A stretch of DNA of 64,000 bases. It comes from Siphonodentalium dalli. Lineage: Eukaryota; Mollusca; Scaphopoda; Gadilida; Siphonodentaliidae. Position 1 is the stretch's first letter; each line of letters begins with the position of its first letter. A program made the translations under genes and the position numbers. Location: contig CP136065.1 of the NCBI GenBank assembly GCA_032622095.1, positions 248,929,474 to 248,993,473 on the forward strand. The letters run 5' to 3'. The notes below the pieces were generated by a model that ran no database searches, was not told where the DNA came from, and saw nothing but the letters and a program-made list of their open reading frames with translations. Shown in pieces: positions 41,701 through 56,700 of this stretch.

Positions 41701-44700
41701 TTATTATTATTGTAGCTATTGTTATTTTCACTGTTGTGTGAAACCCTCACCAAAGCTTAGTCCAGAGCTAATTTACTGGACGAGTTTTGTAAATTCCACT
41801 ATAAACTGGGGACAAGTCGTAGATCCTCTATATATATGATAGAATGACGTTGTGTGTTGGAAATTTTGATACAAAATTACATGAACTCCTTGTTTATATA
41901 ATTATATTTGCCGATACCTTGGAAACCGCTGCTTCTGCTTTTACGACATCCAAATTTTTCTCAACATGCATAATTGTCCAAGCTTCTATTTATACATTTT
42001 CTGGTCAGTTTGTTTGATACTTGACACTCATAGGCGAACCTGTGCGCCTACGATTATGAGCTCGATCCGACTTTTGTTTATGGAGTTTTTCCCATTTTTG
42101 ACCCCCGAAATATTTTTTTCCGGGGACTATTAAAATAGCCGGTGTCCGTGCGTCCGTACGTGTGTCCAGAAATGGTTTCCGGATGATAACTTTAGTTCGG
42201 TTATTAGATCAAAAGCAAATTTCATAGGTGAGTTTATCAGACCAAAATACAGGTCAAGTTCGAATATGGTTTTGCTCTGCCCATTTTTGCGAGAGTTGTG
42301 GCCCTTTTTCGACTTGGAATCCTGTCAATTTCTGGTTTCTGGATGATAACTTCAGTTTGTGTGATCATATCTGAACCAAATTTGGAATGGTTGTTTATCA
42401 GCCCAAAATACAGGTCAGGTTCGAATATGGGTTTGCTCTGCCCATTTGTGTGAGAGTTATGGGCCTTTTACGACTTAGAATCCTGTTAATTTCTGGTTTC
42501 CGGATGATAACTTTAGTTTGTGTGATCATATCTGAATCAAATTTGTTATATGAGTTCATCAGCTCGAAATACAGATCAAGTTCGAATATGGGTACGATCC
42601 ACCCATTTTCATCTGGTTGCTTCGGATTTAAGATCCTTGTTATTTTTTTCAGAAAAGCTGATGTCCCCAATGAAGCCCCTTTTTCGGGGGACACTGTGGC
42701 CGGATGGCCTTTTATTTCAATTAGAAATTTTTCTAAACATGCACCTCTAAATTTTTTTGCTGTTCCTTTGAGAAGTTCTCTATTTGTCCCCCGAAAAATT
42801 TATTTTCGGGGGACTATAGAAACGGGGTCCGTCCGTCCGTCCGTCCGTTGAGCCGTCCGTCCGTCCGTCACACTTTTGAGTACCTTCATGGTGTAATCAT
42901 CTCCTCCTACAGATTTCATCCCAGAGATTTGAAACTTCAGAATATTGTTGCCCATATATTGAAGATGTGCATCATGTATATAGATAACGGATTTTATTTT
43001 TTTTGGACAGAGTTATTAACCCTTTTCGACTTAGAAAAATTTCAACATTTTTTATAATTTTCAGTATCAGGGTACCTTCATGGTGTAATCAACTCCTCCT
43101 ACAGTTTTGATTGTAGATATTTGAAACTTCAGAGTATTGTTATCCACATATTGGAGATGTGCAACATGTATATAGAGTACGGAAAAATTATTTTTTTATG
43201 GAGTTATTAACCCTTTCAACATTTAAAAAAAAATTCTTTAACAAAGCGGCATTGACTTGCCACTTTTTCGGGGGACACTGTGGTCAGCTGACCTTTTATT
43301 CATCTTTCTTTTAGCCAAAGATCCATGAAAGACCATTCATCTAAACAGATCCCTTCACAAGAAGAACATTCATCACCATCTTCACTGAAAGAAGGGGAAG
43401 CTGATGTACATTCTGAAAATGGAGATCTCCCAATGCAGAGTGATGCGAATGAGCTGAATGGCCAAACGGACACTGGTGGTCAACCACCCCCTCTACCACA
43501 TTATAACATAAGCAATATCAATGTTCTAAGATTTCTGCTTCCTGGGTTGTGTCACTTGACATGTGAGGACAAACCTAGATCAATTCTGCTGACGGAGAGA
43601 GTCCATTCTTTGGTCATAGATTATTTTCATTTACTCTGGAAGGATTTTGTGGAAAATGGAGATGAGAGTGTCTGTGTAAGTTGTGTATTTCTGCACTGTT
43701 TGACAACATAAATTTAATTCCGTCTAGATTTTTTTCCTTTATGTTTGTAAACCAATTTATTAACTTGCTGTGACCATAATACCTACTTTTATCTACCATT
43801 TCCTATGAAGATAAAATTGGCGATAACGAATTGGCGATAAAAACATCTTTATCATTACTGCAGTTGTGTGTGATACAAGGCACACATGACGTCATTGACT
43901 GGTTCAAAATCATGAATGAACTGACGTCACATCAATCGCGTGAAAAATCGACATTCCGACGTATATTCTTGCTTACTATAAACAAATAGTTCCTAGGTTT
44001 TAGCATTATTTGATTGCCTACCATCATGGATATTATGGTATAACATATCACAAAGTAACAAATATGTATTTGTTGAGTATTTATTATACATTATATAAAA
44101 CACGCAGGTGTAAGAGATTTTGTCCATCGAATTGAATTTCAGTTAGGCATATTCGCGTGAACTTGCAGGTTGAGAGAATTTAGCAAAGCAAGGTAATCAC
44201 GTGACACACAAATCCAACAATTTTGGCATTTACGAAACTTCTAAAATGTAATTTGTGTGGTGGATTCTGTCACACCAATGGTAGATAAACGTGTTATATA
44301 CACAATGTGTTTGCAATGATTCATGTATCGTGACTCGGCTAGTTTTCGTGACCACAGAGCCACTCAGCGACCAAGGTCGCCTCGTCGCTATATGGCCATG
44401 AAAACTAGCCTCGTCGCGATACCTGAATCGATACAAACACATTGTGTATATAACACATATTTATTCCCGATTTATTAAAGATTTCATTGATTTATTTTAT
44501 TGGTGATGTTTGAACAATCATCCTATTCCAAATCATTCAGTAAACAGTACTTTAAGTATTCAAATATTTTTGCTACTTTCGAATCAAGTGAATACAGAGT
44601 ATGATTCTTAATAAGTGATGATGATTCAGCCAAACATATATTATCACAAATATCAATGTAATACACACAGGCTGAACAGTGTTATTTTTATTATATTGTC

Positions 44701-47700
44701 GTTTATATCTCACAATGTCATTTAAATTCACTGTTAGTAGAAACACATTGCCAAAATTTAAGCCTGTGTTCTAAAAATATGTTCGATGTTACAGAATAAT
44801 TACTTGAAATACAATGGCAATACAAGATGTGGGCAGTGCCTGAGGACACGGATTGCTTAAAACACTTTAACAAAAACACATATAAATTTGAGCTACAGTG
44901 TTATTGTACACTTTCATTTAACGTTGAGCTTCAGTGTTATTGATACATTTCTTTATACTTCCAGGAACCTCTGACGACACTGTGCAGCATTCTACTGAAT
45001 CTGTCTGTTCTAGAATCCTCCTTGATTTCTATCCACGGTGACTTCCATATGCTCCTCGATACCATCCTTCATGATTTACCTCTCATCAGTGAGTATATAA
45101 AGCCAGATAAAGTAGATTTCCCGTTTCTCACACATGCATGGTCCCTAGTGTTGATTAGTCAACATCGACTAGAACTCGAGACGACATTGACAATCACCTA
45201 GTCGACAAATCGCTATATTTCCCAGAAAGGTATAGATAAATGTTTCATTGGTAGCAATCATTGATGCATTCAGTATACTTCCATATTTAGCATCGCCCAT
45301 GTGAATAAAACACAAACATTGCATTGGAACCCAAATACGACTGCCTGGTAGCGGTTACGGTATTATAAAAACATGTTGCTGATCTAGATATTCAGTTATC
45401 ACGCCAGACATAGCGTCACGTTATGGTCTGTTATTCGCCGAAAAAACCGGATCCTTTTTATGTCTCATTGGAACAAACATTGTTCAGCTAACTCGGATCA
45501 GCAGAATTACTGTACACGTTCACATATTCAAAGCGCAGCACCTTTGTTCTACGAAATTCTACATCCAACGTTGCAATAGATATGTTGATTTGACAACTTG
45601 GTGACTGATACAAGATCAAACCAATTCCGATGTGACCACGTGTTACCTTCAGTCCTGACTGGTCGCTGTTATATTGTGCTGGATTATGCCAATATATCAG
45701 TCAGATTTCTAATCAAGTCATTGACTCATTGTCTTACAACCCACACACCCCTAAAGTAGACAAACGGTTACATGGTATAGCAGAATTAATAGCTCGCAAA
45801 GTAGACAAATGGTTACATGGTATAGCAGAATTAATAGCTCGCAGAACATTGCGTAAAATGTTACAATTGTGATATCATTGGGCAAAAAATAGACTGCGCA
45901 TGCACCAGAAGTTAGGAAGCTTGTTGCATCCAGCTGTATCGAAGTCTATCTATAGTATTTTCCGCCAAGGAGAAGCCCTCAACTGAACTATATGGATTAC
46001 GTCTCCGGCCCTGTGTCAATCAGGAGGGTTAAAATTTTATTGCTGTGCCGACCCCACTCACACCCGTGTCCAGATTAGTCTCGCATGAATACACCCGCAT
46101 TCTATCTATTGTCTAGTCAGTTTTTAATTCCTCCTCGCCAGGACAGGATCGTTTCTATTTTCTCAAGGTTGTATCTTTCTGTGTTGCGAGTTTATCGACT
46201 CAATATTTATTGTTGATATTACAAACTTGCAATTTATTGTACCCGATAGTTAATTAATATTTCTCACATCCGAAACGGGAACTTTTTTCGTTTCACTGTA
46301 TCCGTAATTTGTTTCCGTGTTTTTTTGTTTTCCTCAAGACGGCTTTATCTTTCAACAATTGGAATTAAGATGGCCATCTTGACAATGACTAAAGAGGCAC
46401 ATAGCTTACTTGTGGCAAAACCACATAGTGCATATTGTGCCACACATACGGCGTGATGACTATCATGACTTACAATTGAGGACGCAATGTAGTACGGTAT
46501 GCGATATCTCCTAATTTCGTACTACACGTGCTTCACTTTACATAAGTTTCCGTCGACTCGCTTCGGTTATTTCGTAAGTTCCGTTGCTTTGTATCATAAT
46601 GTATACTGCCAAATCATACATGGCACTGCTCTGTTAATTCGCAGAAAGTTGCACAGGACAGCAATATCCTCCTTTGTAATAATTTACATGAATAAATACG
46701 AAAGATAGTACTTGTTATCAGATGACAATTCACATTTCTTTCGACTGAGCGATCTGTAACATTGTTTTAACGATCAATACCTGCGAATCTACGCCCGCCA
46801 GTATGTATGAGCGTGTGGTCTTGTCTTAGACACATGGCAAATGCAATAAAACATTACAGCGACTTCAAGGTATTTAGAAAATTCTGCCTTGTCTATCACG
46901 ATTAAATATCATATAACTCATTGTATCATCAGTACAATAGTTACTAACACTCCGTAACAGGGGGATGGTATTCGTTATCACATATATAACCACACTTCAA
47001 ATTGATGTGTTGTCTGACGATCTAAATATTGTGTTGCATTCTTTACATCCATGTATGTACAGTTTGGGTTACTACGAAATATTGATCACCAACTGCAATG
47101 AAGTGAAAACTTTGTAGCCTGACACTCCAGCTACACTTGGCTCACTTTACTTAAACAATGGTGATTCTACCCATGGTAAGAACATTTTGGAGCCATCTTG
47201 GATGTTCGACTTGAAGTGAGACCACTGGCCTACTTGTGGAGAGTAACCATCTCCAATGGGAACTTGGCAAATAAGGGAAAGCTTCGTCTTCAATATGGCA
47301 CACCTTGTTCACAACATGGTCAGGGTGTTGCAACGATTTATTGGCTTGCCAGCATCTCACTGAATTTAATTCGATTGATGTTTCTCCTTCATAACATCCG
47401 CCAGATGATTTAAGATTTACGCCACACATGGGTTGGCACTTAGAATTGACAATCTTTGTGATGTAACGACTGTGATCAGCAGATGTCACCAACTTGACAC
47501 ATCTGACCTCTTATCCTCAGACATTATTAGTGTTTGTCGATACATTCAATTTCTCGGTCCCATTGACATATTATGGTTTAAGTGCCTCAATGCCATCTTA
47601 CCGTAGGATCTAATATGCCGCGGCATTGGCGAGCTTGCAATAATGTATTGCACGCCGTAATAGTTCCATACATTGTACATGACAATCATATGGTATTAGG

Positions 47701-50700
47701 GCCTCATGTATGCTGTCAGAACTGACTACTAGTATGCTTACATATGGTGAACAGTTTTCATCCCAATACTGACATACTTTGCAGTTTCATCAGTGAATGA
47801 TAACGGCAAACAGCGAAATAGAAAGAATAAATATTGTCACGTGCTCCAGATTCACTGCCAATAGTCTTTCCAGTAGAGACCATCACTTGGCTCACTAACT
47901 TCTATTTCCACATATATCAAAACGATAATCTGCCAAATAGCTTTCACTCATTTATATTGCTCAGAATATCAGAAAGGACTGCATTTGTATTGTTACATGT
48001 CTAAAGCGAGCTTACATGCGCAGCGTTTATATTGCGCACATCTACTGCCAATATATTTCCGAAGCGGCCAGAACATGGCTCTTCGTCTATTGTCACATAT
48101 CCACTGATTATGTGACAAAACGATTCGATACAATCATGACGAAAATGAAGGCATTCGTATCTTCACGTCCGCTGTAAGCGCACTTTCCTAACGGAAACCG
48201 CCTAGTTCTTGCCTATGTGCATTCGGAACTCATCGTCCTCATATACGAGAAAAGACAGTATCTTACCTGTCATAGCAGGTAAGATCATGTGGCCAGGGGT
48301 ATTAACCTTACTTTCTACTCAATAACCTACAGATTGTATTGTATTATGTCTATTAACCTTGCTTTGTTATAACTAACAGCATGTCTTGCAGTCGAACATG
48401 ATTCGAATTTGCTGGCCACACAGTGCGGGTTGCTCATTCACGGGTGTATTACTTGTTATAGTTGGGTGAGGGCATATTAGTCAATGATTACCTACTTTGA
48501 GCAACCGTACCAGTCTTTACCTCGGGCAGGACCAGTTCTGGCCCCACCCGGCCTGCTACGGCAGTGTGAACCAATGGTAGGCGGGTGCTGCAAGTGGTTG
48601 ATTCGGGAAACCAATCTTCTCGGGCGATTGCTCCAGCACCTTTCTCTCAGGTGCCTAATGGTAGTGGCAATACGATTATTAAATTTCAAGAAAATTCACA
48701 TCGATCTACTATAATTCCACATAGAGAAATTTCTATCAGTATTTTGATTTCGGCCTGGATTCATGCCACGAAGATCTGTTTATAGGTCATCACAATTATT
48801 GGGCACCTGGGAGTAGCCTTTGGCGGCTGTTCTGGGTGGGGAAGACTCGTTGTCACGTGACGCTCTTGCTCTCATAGACATAGCGCACCAGCCAAATGGC
48901 CTTCTGACTCTTCCCCATGGTGCAGTGGCCCACATCATTACAAGATGGGGTCCAGTCGATCCCCTGGAATCGTAATACCTTCGGGATACATCCGGGCCTG
49001 CTCCTCCGCCGTCATGTGATCATAGTGGTATGTCATCGACATTTATTCCAGTTTGGTCAGGACCAACTGCATTTGGGGGATTCCATGGAAGGGGCTTCCT
49101 CTGATCAAATGGCTCATCAGAACTAATTCCCTCTGGCCTTGGGGGCACAGCTTATTCTACATTTGCCATTGCTCGTGCCCCAGACTTTGAGGGGGTGACC
49201 TTGGACAGGACATAGCTACTTATCCCAAATGCAAGAGCATTTGTCTTGCGTCGAACCATTTCAGAGTAGGCCTCTTCCACAGTCTGGTATCCCAACCTAA
49301 TGCAGCCAATTCTGTTGGCTGGCGTCGATCTTGACATGCTTCTCTGCATCGCGTGGCGTCGGCAGGTTTGACGACGATGAGCAAGAATCGCGGGTCGACA
49401 GTGGGTCACCAGGCACACTGTCGGACGAGGATTCTGATGTTCCGCTGGTAAGTGATTTTGTACAGGATTAGGATACAGGTTGATATCTTATATTGCTTCA
49501 TTTAATTCAACAATTTGCGATAAGTACAAGTATTTACCTCAGTCAGGAAAGATCCAGCACTGTAGCCTTTGGAGGATGTTCTGGGTGGGGAAGTGAAGAC
49601 TTGTTGTTGCGTGCCTCCAAGAGCTGCTCCAGCCTTCTGCCTCTTCCCCACGGTGCAGTGGCCCACATCTCCACAGATGGGGTCCAGTCACTCCCCTGGA
49701 ATCGTACACCTTCGGGATACCTCTAGGCCACTCCTCCACCGGTAGGAAAGAAAGGCTGAATGTTCTGGGTGGGGAAGACTTGTTGTTGCGTGCCTCCAAG
49801 AGCTGCACCAACCAGCCTTCTAACTCTTCCCCATGGTGCAGTGGCCCACATCTCCACAAGATGGGGTCCAATCCCCTGGAATCGTAATACCTTAGGGATA
49901 CCTCCAGGCCACTCCTTCACCGGTAGGAAAGAAAGGCTGAATGTTCTGGGTGGGGAAGACTTGTTGTTGTGTGCCTCCAAGAGCTGCACCAACCAGCCTT
50001 CTATCTCTTCCCCACGGTGCAGTGGCCCACATCTCCACACGATGGGGTCCAATCTCCTGGAATCGTAATACCTTCGGGATACCTCCAGGCCACTCCTTCA
50101 CCGGTCATTTTGCAATTTTGATCATTCTGCTAAATTTGATCATTTCGAAATGTACCCGACACTCGTTATGTGCGCCATCATAGATCACTGATGCTTCTAT
50201 GCTTGTTCATCAAGTCCTCAGTGGTGTTCTCTAATCCCATATATACTGGTATGCAATGATACCTTGGATCATGATGGCGTTCCCTGCTCTCTACATTATA
50301 CGAGGCTGGAGTACAGATGTGTGGCATGATATAATGAAACCTCATACCTCGCTACGATATCTGCAGCATATCATTTTTATACCCCCCCGCAACGAAGTTA
50401 GGGGGGGTATACTGGAGTCAGCTTGTCCGTCCGTCCGTCGGCGTCTCCGTCGTCCGTCCGTGGACACAAATTTGTCCGGAGTTTTTCTCAGTCGTTTTTT
50501 TTTTAGTTATCCCCCCTTTTTCGACTTAGAAAATTTTCGCAACATGTATACTTTTGTCCGAGCTTTTATTCCTACATTTTTCGGTCAATTTTTTTAAAAC
50601 TTGGCACAGATATTTAGTACCATTGGAACTTGTGCACCTGCGATTATGACATCTGTCCGACATTTTTTGGTGGAGTTATCCCCCTTTTTCAACTTAGAAA

Positions 50701-53700
50701 CTTTTTTTGCAACATGCATAATTTTGTCCGAGCTTTTATTCCTACATTTTTCGGTCAATGTTTTTTAATCTTGGCACTGATATTTAGTACCATGGGAACC
50801 TGTGCACCTGCGATTATGACGTCTGTCCGACATTTTTTTGTGGAGTTATTCCCCTTTTTCGACTTAGAATTTTTTTCGCAACATACATAATTTTGTCCAA
50901 GCTTTTATTCCTACAATTTTCGGTCAATAGGTTTAAGATTAGGGTTATGGTTGTACACCTGCAATGGGAACTGTTATTTTATTATTTTAACTAAATGTTT
51001 ACTGACATGTGAAACATCTTAGTATTTTAAAAAGGGGGGTATCCGTAGTCCCATTGGGACAGTCACACCTCTAGTTATATCTGGTTTGTGTATCACAGGG
51101 AGCAATTGACTTTCGATATTTGATTAGCAAATAATCTCACATTGACATGATTAGATAGCATTTTTATAACATCATACATGTATAAAAAATTCCTCGCTAT
51201 TACCGGTATCCACATTTCAGTAGCAAATCGCGAAGCGATTCCAGTTAATTTGCTCCCTGGTGTATCATAAGCATTCTGATATCTTATGGCATACACAATG
51301 GCTGCATGTGACATCAGTTCATAATGTGAACTGTCGAGAGAGCGAAGAAGATGACAAAGAGAATAGGATGAAGCAAAGTTATACTTGCTCGGTTGTCTCG
51401 CTAGCATGAATTATATGGCACTACCTGGGATGTTTCTTCCAAAAACAAGGGGGGGGGGGGGTACACATTTGAGCAATGTCGTAATCTGAATTGGGAGCTC
51501 TTTCACGTAACATAATCATATCTGATTCATGACTAAATCACATTTACATGAATCCTGTTTCGGAAGAGTACATTCCCATCGAATTTGGATATTAATTAAC
51601 TTTATTGCTCGTGCCTCCTCCTGGGCTTGCATTCTAATCCATATAGTTCAGTTGAGGGCTTCTCCTTGGCGGAAAAATATAATTTTTATAATTAAAATTA
51701 CTTTTTCCTTAAGGGAAGCCCGAAACTGAACTATCATAGATCCCTCCCATGGTGGTGCCATTCCCAACCCCGCGACTCGCAAATCTCATGATTAAGTCGG
51801 AAATAAAAAACTGACTAGACAATAGATAGAATGCGGGTGCATTCATGCGAGACTAATCTGGACACGGGTGTGAGTGGGGTCGGCACAGCAATAAAATTTT
51901 AACCCTCCTGATTGACACAGGGCCGGAGACGTAATCCATATAGTTCAGTTTCGGGCTTCCCTTAAGGAAAAAGTAATTTTAATTATAAAAATTATATTTC
52001 TATGTCCGTCACTTTGTCGAGATCGCACGCGAACATAACTTCAATGCTTTATTATAAGATATGGGTGATGTTCATGATACTTACCTTTCACTATAGGCTG
52101 TCAACATCGATAAATAAAATGATAAATATGCATGTTTTAATAAATTTATAATAACAAACAGCTGTGAAATATGTAGATCATTGATGTCTAAGAAAATACT
52201 TTGATAATCCCGTGTGGGATAAGAGGATAAATGTTGGATTTATTTATATTCATTCGCAAATTATTTCAAGTGAATATATAAGATATACATGTACATTCAC
52301 CAGTTGTTGACTGACAGACCTGTTAAGTTTTGAATATGGCCATTCAGGAGATTTTTACGGGAGGGACCACCTCCAATTTGCGACCACATTTCCTGTTCAC
52401 TATCTGGTTTATTCTATATATCACCTTCAGTGGGTGATCACCTGTTAAATGTGACCGCGACCCCCTAATTTTCGTTCAAAACACAAATTCCATCTGTGTT
52501 GAGAGACCACCACCACCATTTATTAAAGAGAAAGAAGCAGACACTTCATTTAAACTAAGTTAAAATACTCAGAATTCCACCGGATATGGCCGGATATTGC
52601 GTGAAACCGAAAGAACAAAATCGGAATAAACTATAAAATGGACTCATCTTACGGTTTAACCCCCAAAAGAAATGGACACATTCCACCAATTATTAAAAAA
52701 ATTTAAGAAGCAGAAACTTCATTTAAAATGAGTAAAAATGAACCAGAGTTACACAGGTTACAACCAGACATGCGCAAAACTGAAAGTACAAAATGGAACT
52801 GTCTTACAGTTTTACCCGCTAACGAAATTGACACGTTTGCATGCTTTGTGACTTAGCGGTTATTATATGCATGATTGGATGTTTGTTTTGACAAATGCTT
52901 GAACTGTCTCAGAACAATTAATTAATATATTGAGGTATGCCCAAAATGTGATAACGGGTTTAGTGGCCAATGCGTGTACTCATTTTATCTGTTGTCCGAT
53001 TTTCTTGTTGTAGCTCAGAGAGAAGGTAGCATCATTCTGAAATCCAATATAATTACCCTCGGACTAAAACTGAGCAGGGAACAGAATAAAAGGAAAGGTA
53101 TATAAATAATTCATTAAAGTCAATTCAATCGCCCTCGGGGGACTAACACTAAGACAACTTTGAACACAATGTACGGGACGCATACCTAAACGGGCCGCAT
53201 ACATAAACGGTGGCATTTCTATTCATTGGAATTCTGGAATCAGAATGTCCTGAAAAGGTATATTGTGTTAACTTATCATGAAACTATTAAAGGTATATTG
53301 TGTTAACTTATCATGTAACTAATAACAAACTTCACACGCTTTCTCTTTGTTTTAACCCTTTACCCAACAAACCGGCCAAAACCGGCCAAATAAAGCTTCA
53401 ACAGCCTAAAATATCTTCGGTCTGTCTCAATAGAACCATACAAATATGGATATCATTGGAACCGGCTCCTTGACCACATTGTGATAGTTACAGTTATGCC
53501 CTGTGCCAATGCATTCTCTTATATATGCGAGTCGACCATAGGTCGCCTCGCATATATAAGAGAATGCATTGGCCTAAAAAAATATTTTTTTAACACTTTT
53601 TACCATTTTTTCTTACATTCTTTAACAATTTTATAATTTTTAATGTGTTAAGCCAATGCATTCTCTTATATATGCGAGGCGACCTATGGTCGACTCGCAT

Positions 53701-56700
53701 ATATAAGAGAATGCATTGGCACAGGGCCCTTCTGTTGGGTATTCAGTACCATAAACATTTTAGAGTGATGACGGCTCTAGATTTTATTCCCATGGTGACG
53801 GTCTAAACTAGAAATTTTTACGTGACCGCTGACTGAAAAATTGAACCGGCAGAAACAAAACAATCTCAAATTTATTGAAACAAAACATATTTTGAGCACG
53901 TTATCAATGAATTTCTTCGTAAATGTTCTACATAGGTATGTTCTGAGATACCTCTTACCAAATTATGTATAAAATATATTGGGTTTCGAACAAACCATGT
54001 TCACTTAGCGTTTGGTAAATTTCCCTGAGTCACATTTCTTATCCTAGTCAGAATATGATAGGATAGGATAACTTTATTTATTTTATACACACATGAATAT
54101 CACAAATATATACCTGAGTATCTCATGCGTTACAGGATCTTGATAACATTTGGTATAGGAGTTCATCATCATAAAGGCTTTCAACGAATTGTCAAACTGT
54201 CTTGTTTGCATTTTAGAGTTATTCATCTTTGTTTATCTGGAAATATATTATTGCCCGTCCACCTGAGTATCTCAGCCATGGGTTATAGAATCTCGATGAA
54301 ATTTGGCGACATATATGTTGAAATATGTTCACTATCTCAAGGGCTTTCAATGAAGTCTCAACCGATGTTGTTTGAATATTCCATTCTAGAGTTATTCATC
54401 TTTGTAATATCTGGAAATATTTGTTTTGCCCATCCACCTGAGTATCTCAGCCATGGGTTATAGAATCTCAATGAAATTTGGCGACATATATGTTGAAATT
54501 ATGTTCACTATCTCAAGGGCTTTCAATGAAGTCTCCATTCTAGAGTTATTCTACTTCATTTATCTGGAAATGTTTATTTTTTGTCTGTTCATACAAATAT
54601 CTCAAGTCATGGTTTATCAGATCTCAATGAAATTTGTTATGAATATTCACCGTAATGAGGACTTTCCAAGAAGTTTGAATCATTGTTTTTTTTTTGCTTT
54701 CTTCTTGGGTTATTTCACTTTGCTCACATAGAAATGTTGATATTTGTCTGTCTGTTTGAATGTCTCAACCAAGGGTCATCAGATCTCAATGGAATTGGGT
54801 GGAGATATTCAATACAAGGACAGCTTTTAAGATAAAAATTTAAAAGGATCGAAAATGGTGACGATCCTGTGACTTCTACTTCCCATCCTAGATTTTTTCA
54901 GATCTCAAATTTCCAGTTAACCCTTTACCCAACAAACCGGCCAAAACCAGCCAAAATAAAGCTTCAACAGCCTAAAATATCTTCGGTCTGTCTCAATAGA
55001 ACCATACAAATATGGATATCATTGGAACCGGCTCCTTGACCACATTGTGATAGTTACAGTTATGCCCTGTGCCAATGCATTCTCATATATATGCAAGTCG
55101 ACCATAGGTCGCCTCGCATATATAAGAGAATGCATTGGTCTAAAAAAAATCTTTTTTTAACACTTTTTACCATTTTTTCTTACATTCTTTAACAATTTTA
55201 TAATTTTTAATGTGTTAAGCCAATGCATTCTCTTATATATGCGAGGCGACCTATGGTCGACTCACATATATAAGAGAATGCATTGGCACAGGGCCGTTCT
55301 GTTGGGTAAAGGGTTAAGATAACAATTTAAAAGGATCTGTTGATGAGATTGAAAATGGTGACGATCCTGTCACTTCTACTTCCCATCCTAGATTTTTTCA
55401 GATCTCAAATTTCCAGTTAAATGGCAATTTAATTATAACAATTAATATTTTTCAGATCTCAAATCTGACGCCATCAATAGTTTTTTGACATCTGTGATCT
55501 CATTTCTGCAAAGAACGTTCTGTGTAGAAAAAGAAAAGAAGTCGGTGACCAGACTGTGTATCTCCGAGTCATTTATAGAATGCTGGCGTGATATTTCAGA
55601 GCTATGGGGCCTCGCTGTCCAAAGTATGTATGAAGTTTTACTCTGATTAGCTTACAATGAGTTTACCTAATTACACATAACATTATAAGGCCAAAAACAA
55701 TTCATATTTTGTTTACGAACCCTTTTGCATTTGATTTCTGCCTGCACATTTAACTTTTTTATTGACATCACAAAAAAAATTAAATACAAACACGCCATAT
55801 AATTATACAATGAAAATAAGCCAAAAAAAATACCCAACTTGGAGCATCTTGTTTAATTGTAATTTTGAGCATTGTTTTCCATATACGTTTGATTATTTGA
55901 TCAACTGCATTTTGGTCACGGTTAGACCATAAACTATGCCTGTTGACTGCCGAAAATCAGTGTTAATTAACCCAGTTGTTTGGTTGGAAAAAATCAGTAA
56001 ATTATAGTCAGAAAACTAATATGGACCAATCTGTAAGTGAAACGTGCCAGTATACAAGACAATTTAAACAGTAGATTGATCTTTGCTATATGAAGCTTGC
56101 GAGTTTCAAGCGTAACTTTTACCAACATTTATAAGGATCAACTAATTTTACATTAAAAGAAATATTCCAGTTACAAGTTTATATTTTGATTGAATGACTA
56201 CAAGAAATAACAAACAGCTCGAAATTTGATTAAAAGAATAAATGTGGAATCACAATCACAATGTGTCAATTCATCACTCCCTCTATGGAGTTTGGTTAAA
56301 GAAATTTAAAAACAAATTCATTTGTGAAGCATATTAAAATTTCGAACGGGATTACTAACAGAGCGCAGTAAAAGTGTTCATGATTTTGTTTCGTTTCTGT
56401 TTGATAAATATTGTTGGCATTTTTAACAACCCGAAAAATATGAAATAAAATCCTGTCATTCTCTCACAATTACGATATAAAATACTGCTATCCTCTCACA
56501 ATTATGTTTGGGTATTATTAATAGTTATTAGGGTCATGAAGTGAATATAATGACTCCATATTTCAACCATTGTTTCATAAGTTTAATTGACATATTTCAT
56601 CTCTCCTATTTTCGTTCTATAGCGACTCCTGTCGTAGTACTGATCAATTTAAATTCTGTAGACTCACTTCGCCCTATAGAACGGCCACTTCGCCTTATTT

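Larger units (their letters stand above)
45956..51680. mobile_element. 5.7-kb inverted-repeat-bounded segment in intron 10
   Basis: TTTTCCGCCAAGGAGAAGCC and CTCAACTGAACTATATGG at 45958-45997 are mirrored by CCATATAGTTCAGTTGAGGG and CTTCTCCTTGGCGGAAAA at 51638-51676. The left side continues into CGGCCCTGTGTCAATCAGGA and so on (to about 46130), which is also present inverted in the small MITE 51676-52001. The interior (46.1-51.6 kb) holds short open frames without recognisable domains, a 181-bp tandem array and a TCCG-rich element. It may be a large transposon with decayed content, or two related MITEs in opposite orientation. Confidence 0.6.

Noticed and set aside
48820-50105. Overlapping frames on both strands as a conserved gene
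   Set aside because: They follow a 181-bp tandem repeat, and no recognisable domain or splice structure was seen.
41128-55300. Short open frames with 'SYICES'- or 'RGDLWSTRIYKRMHW'-like peptides in many places
   Set aside because: They translate the shared palindrome of MITEs and occur in both orientations.
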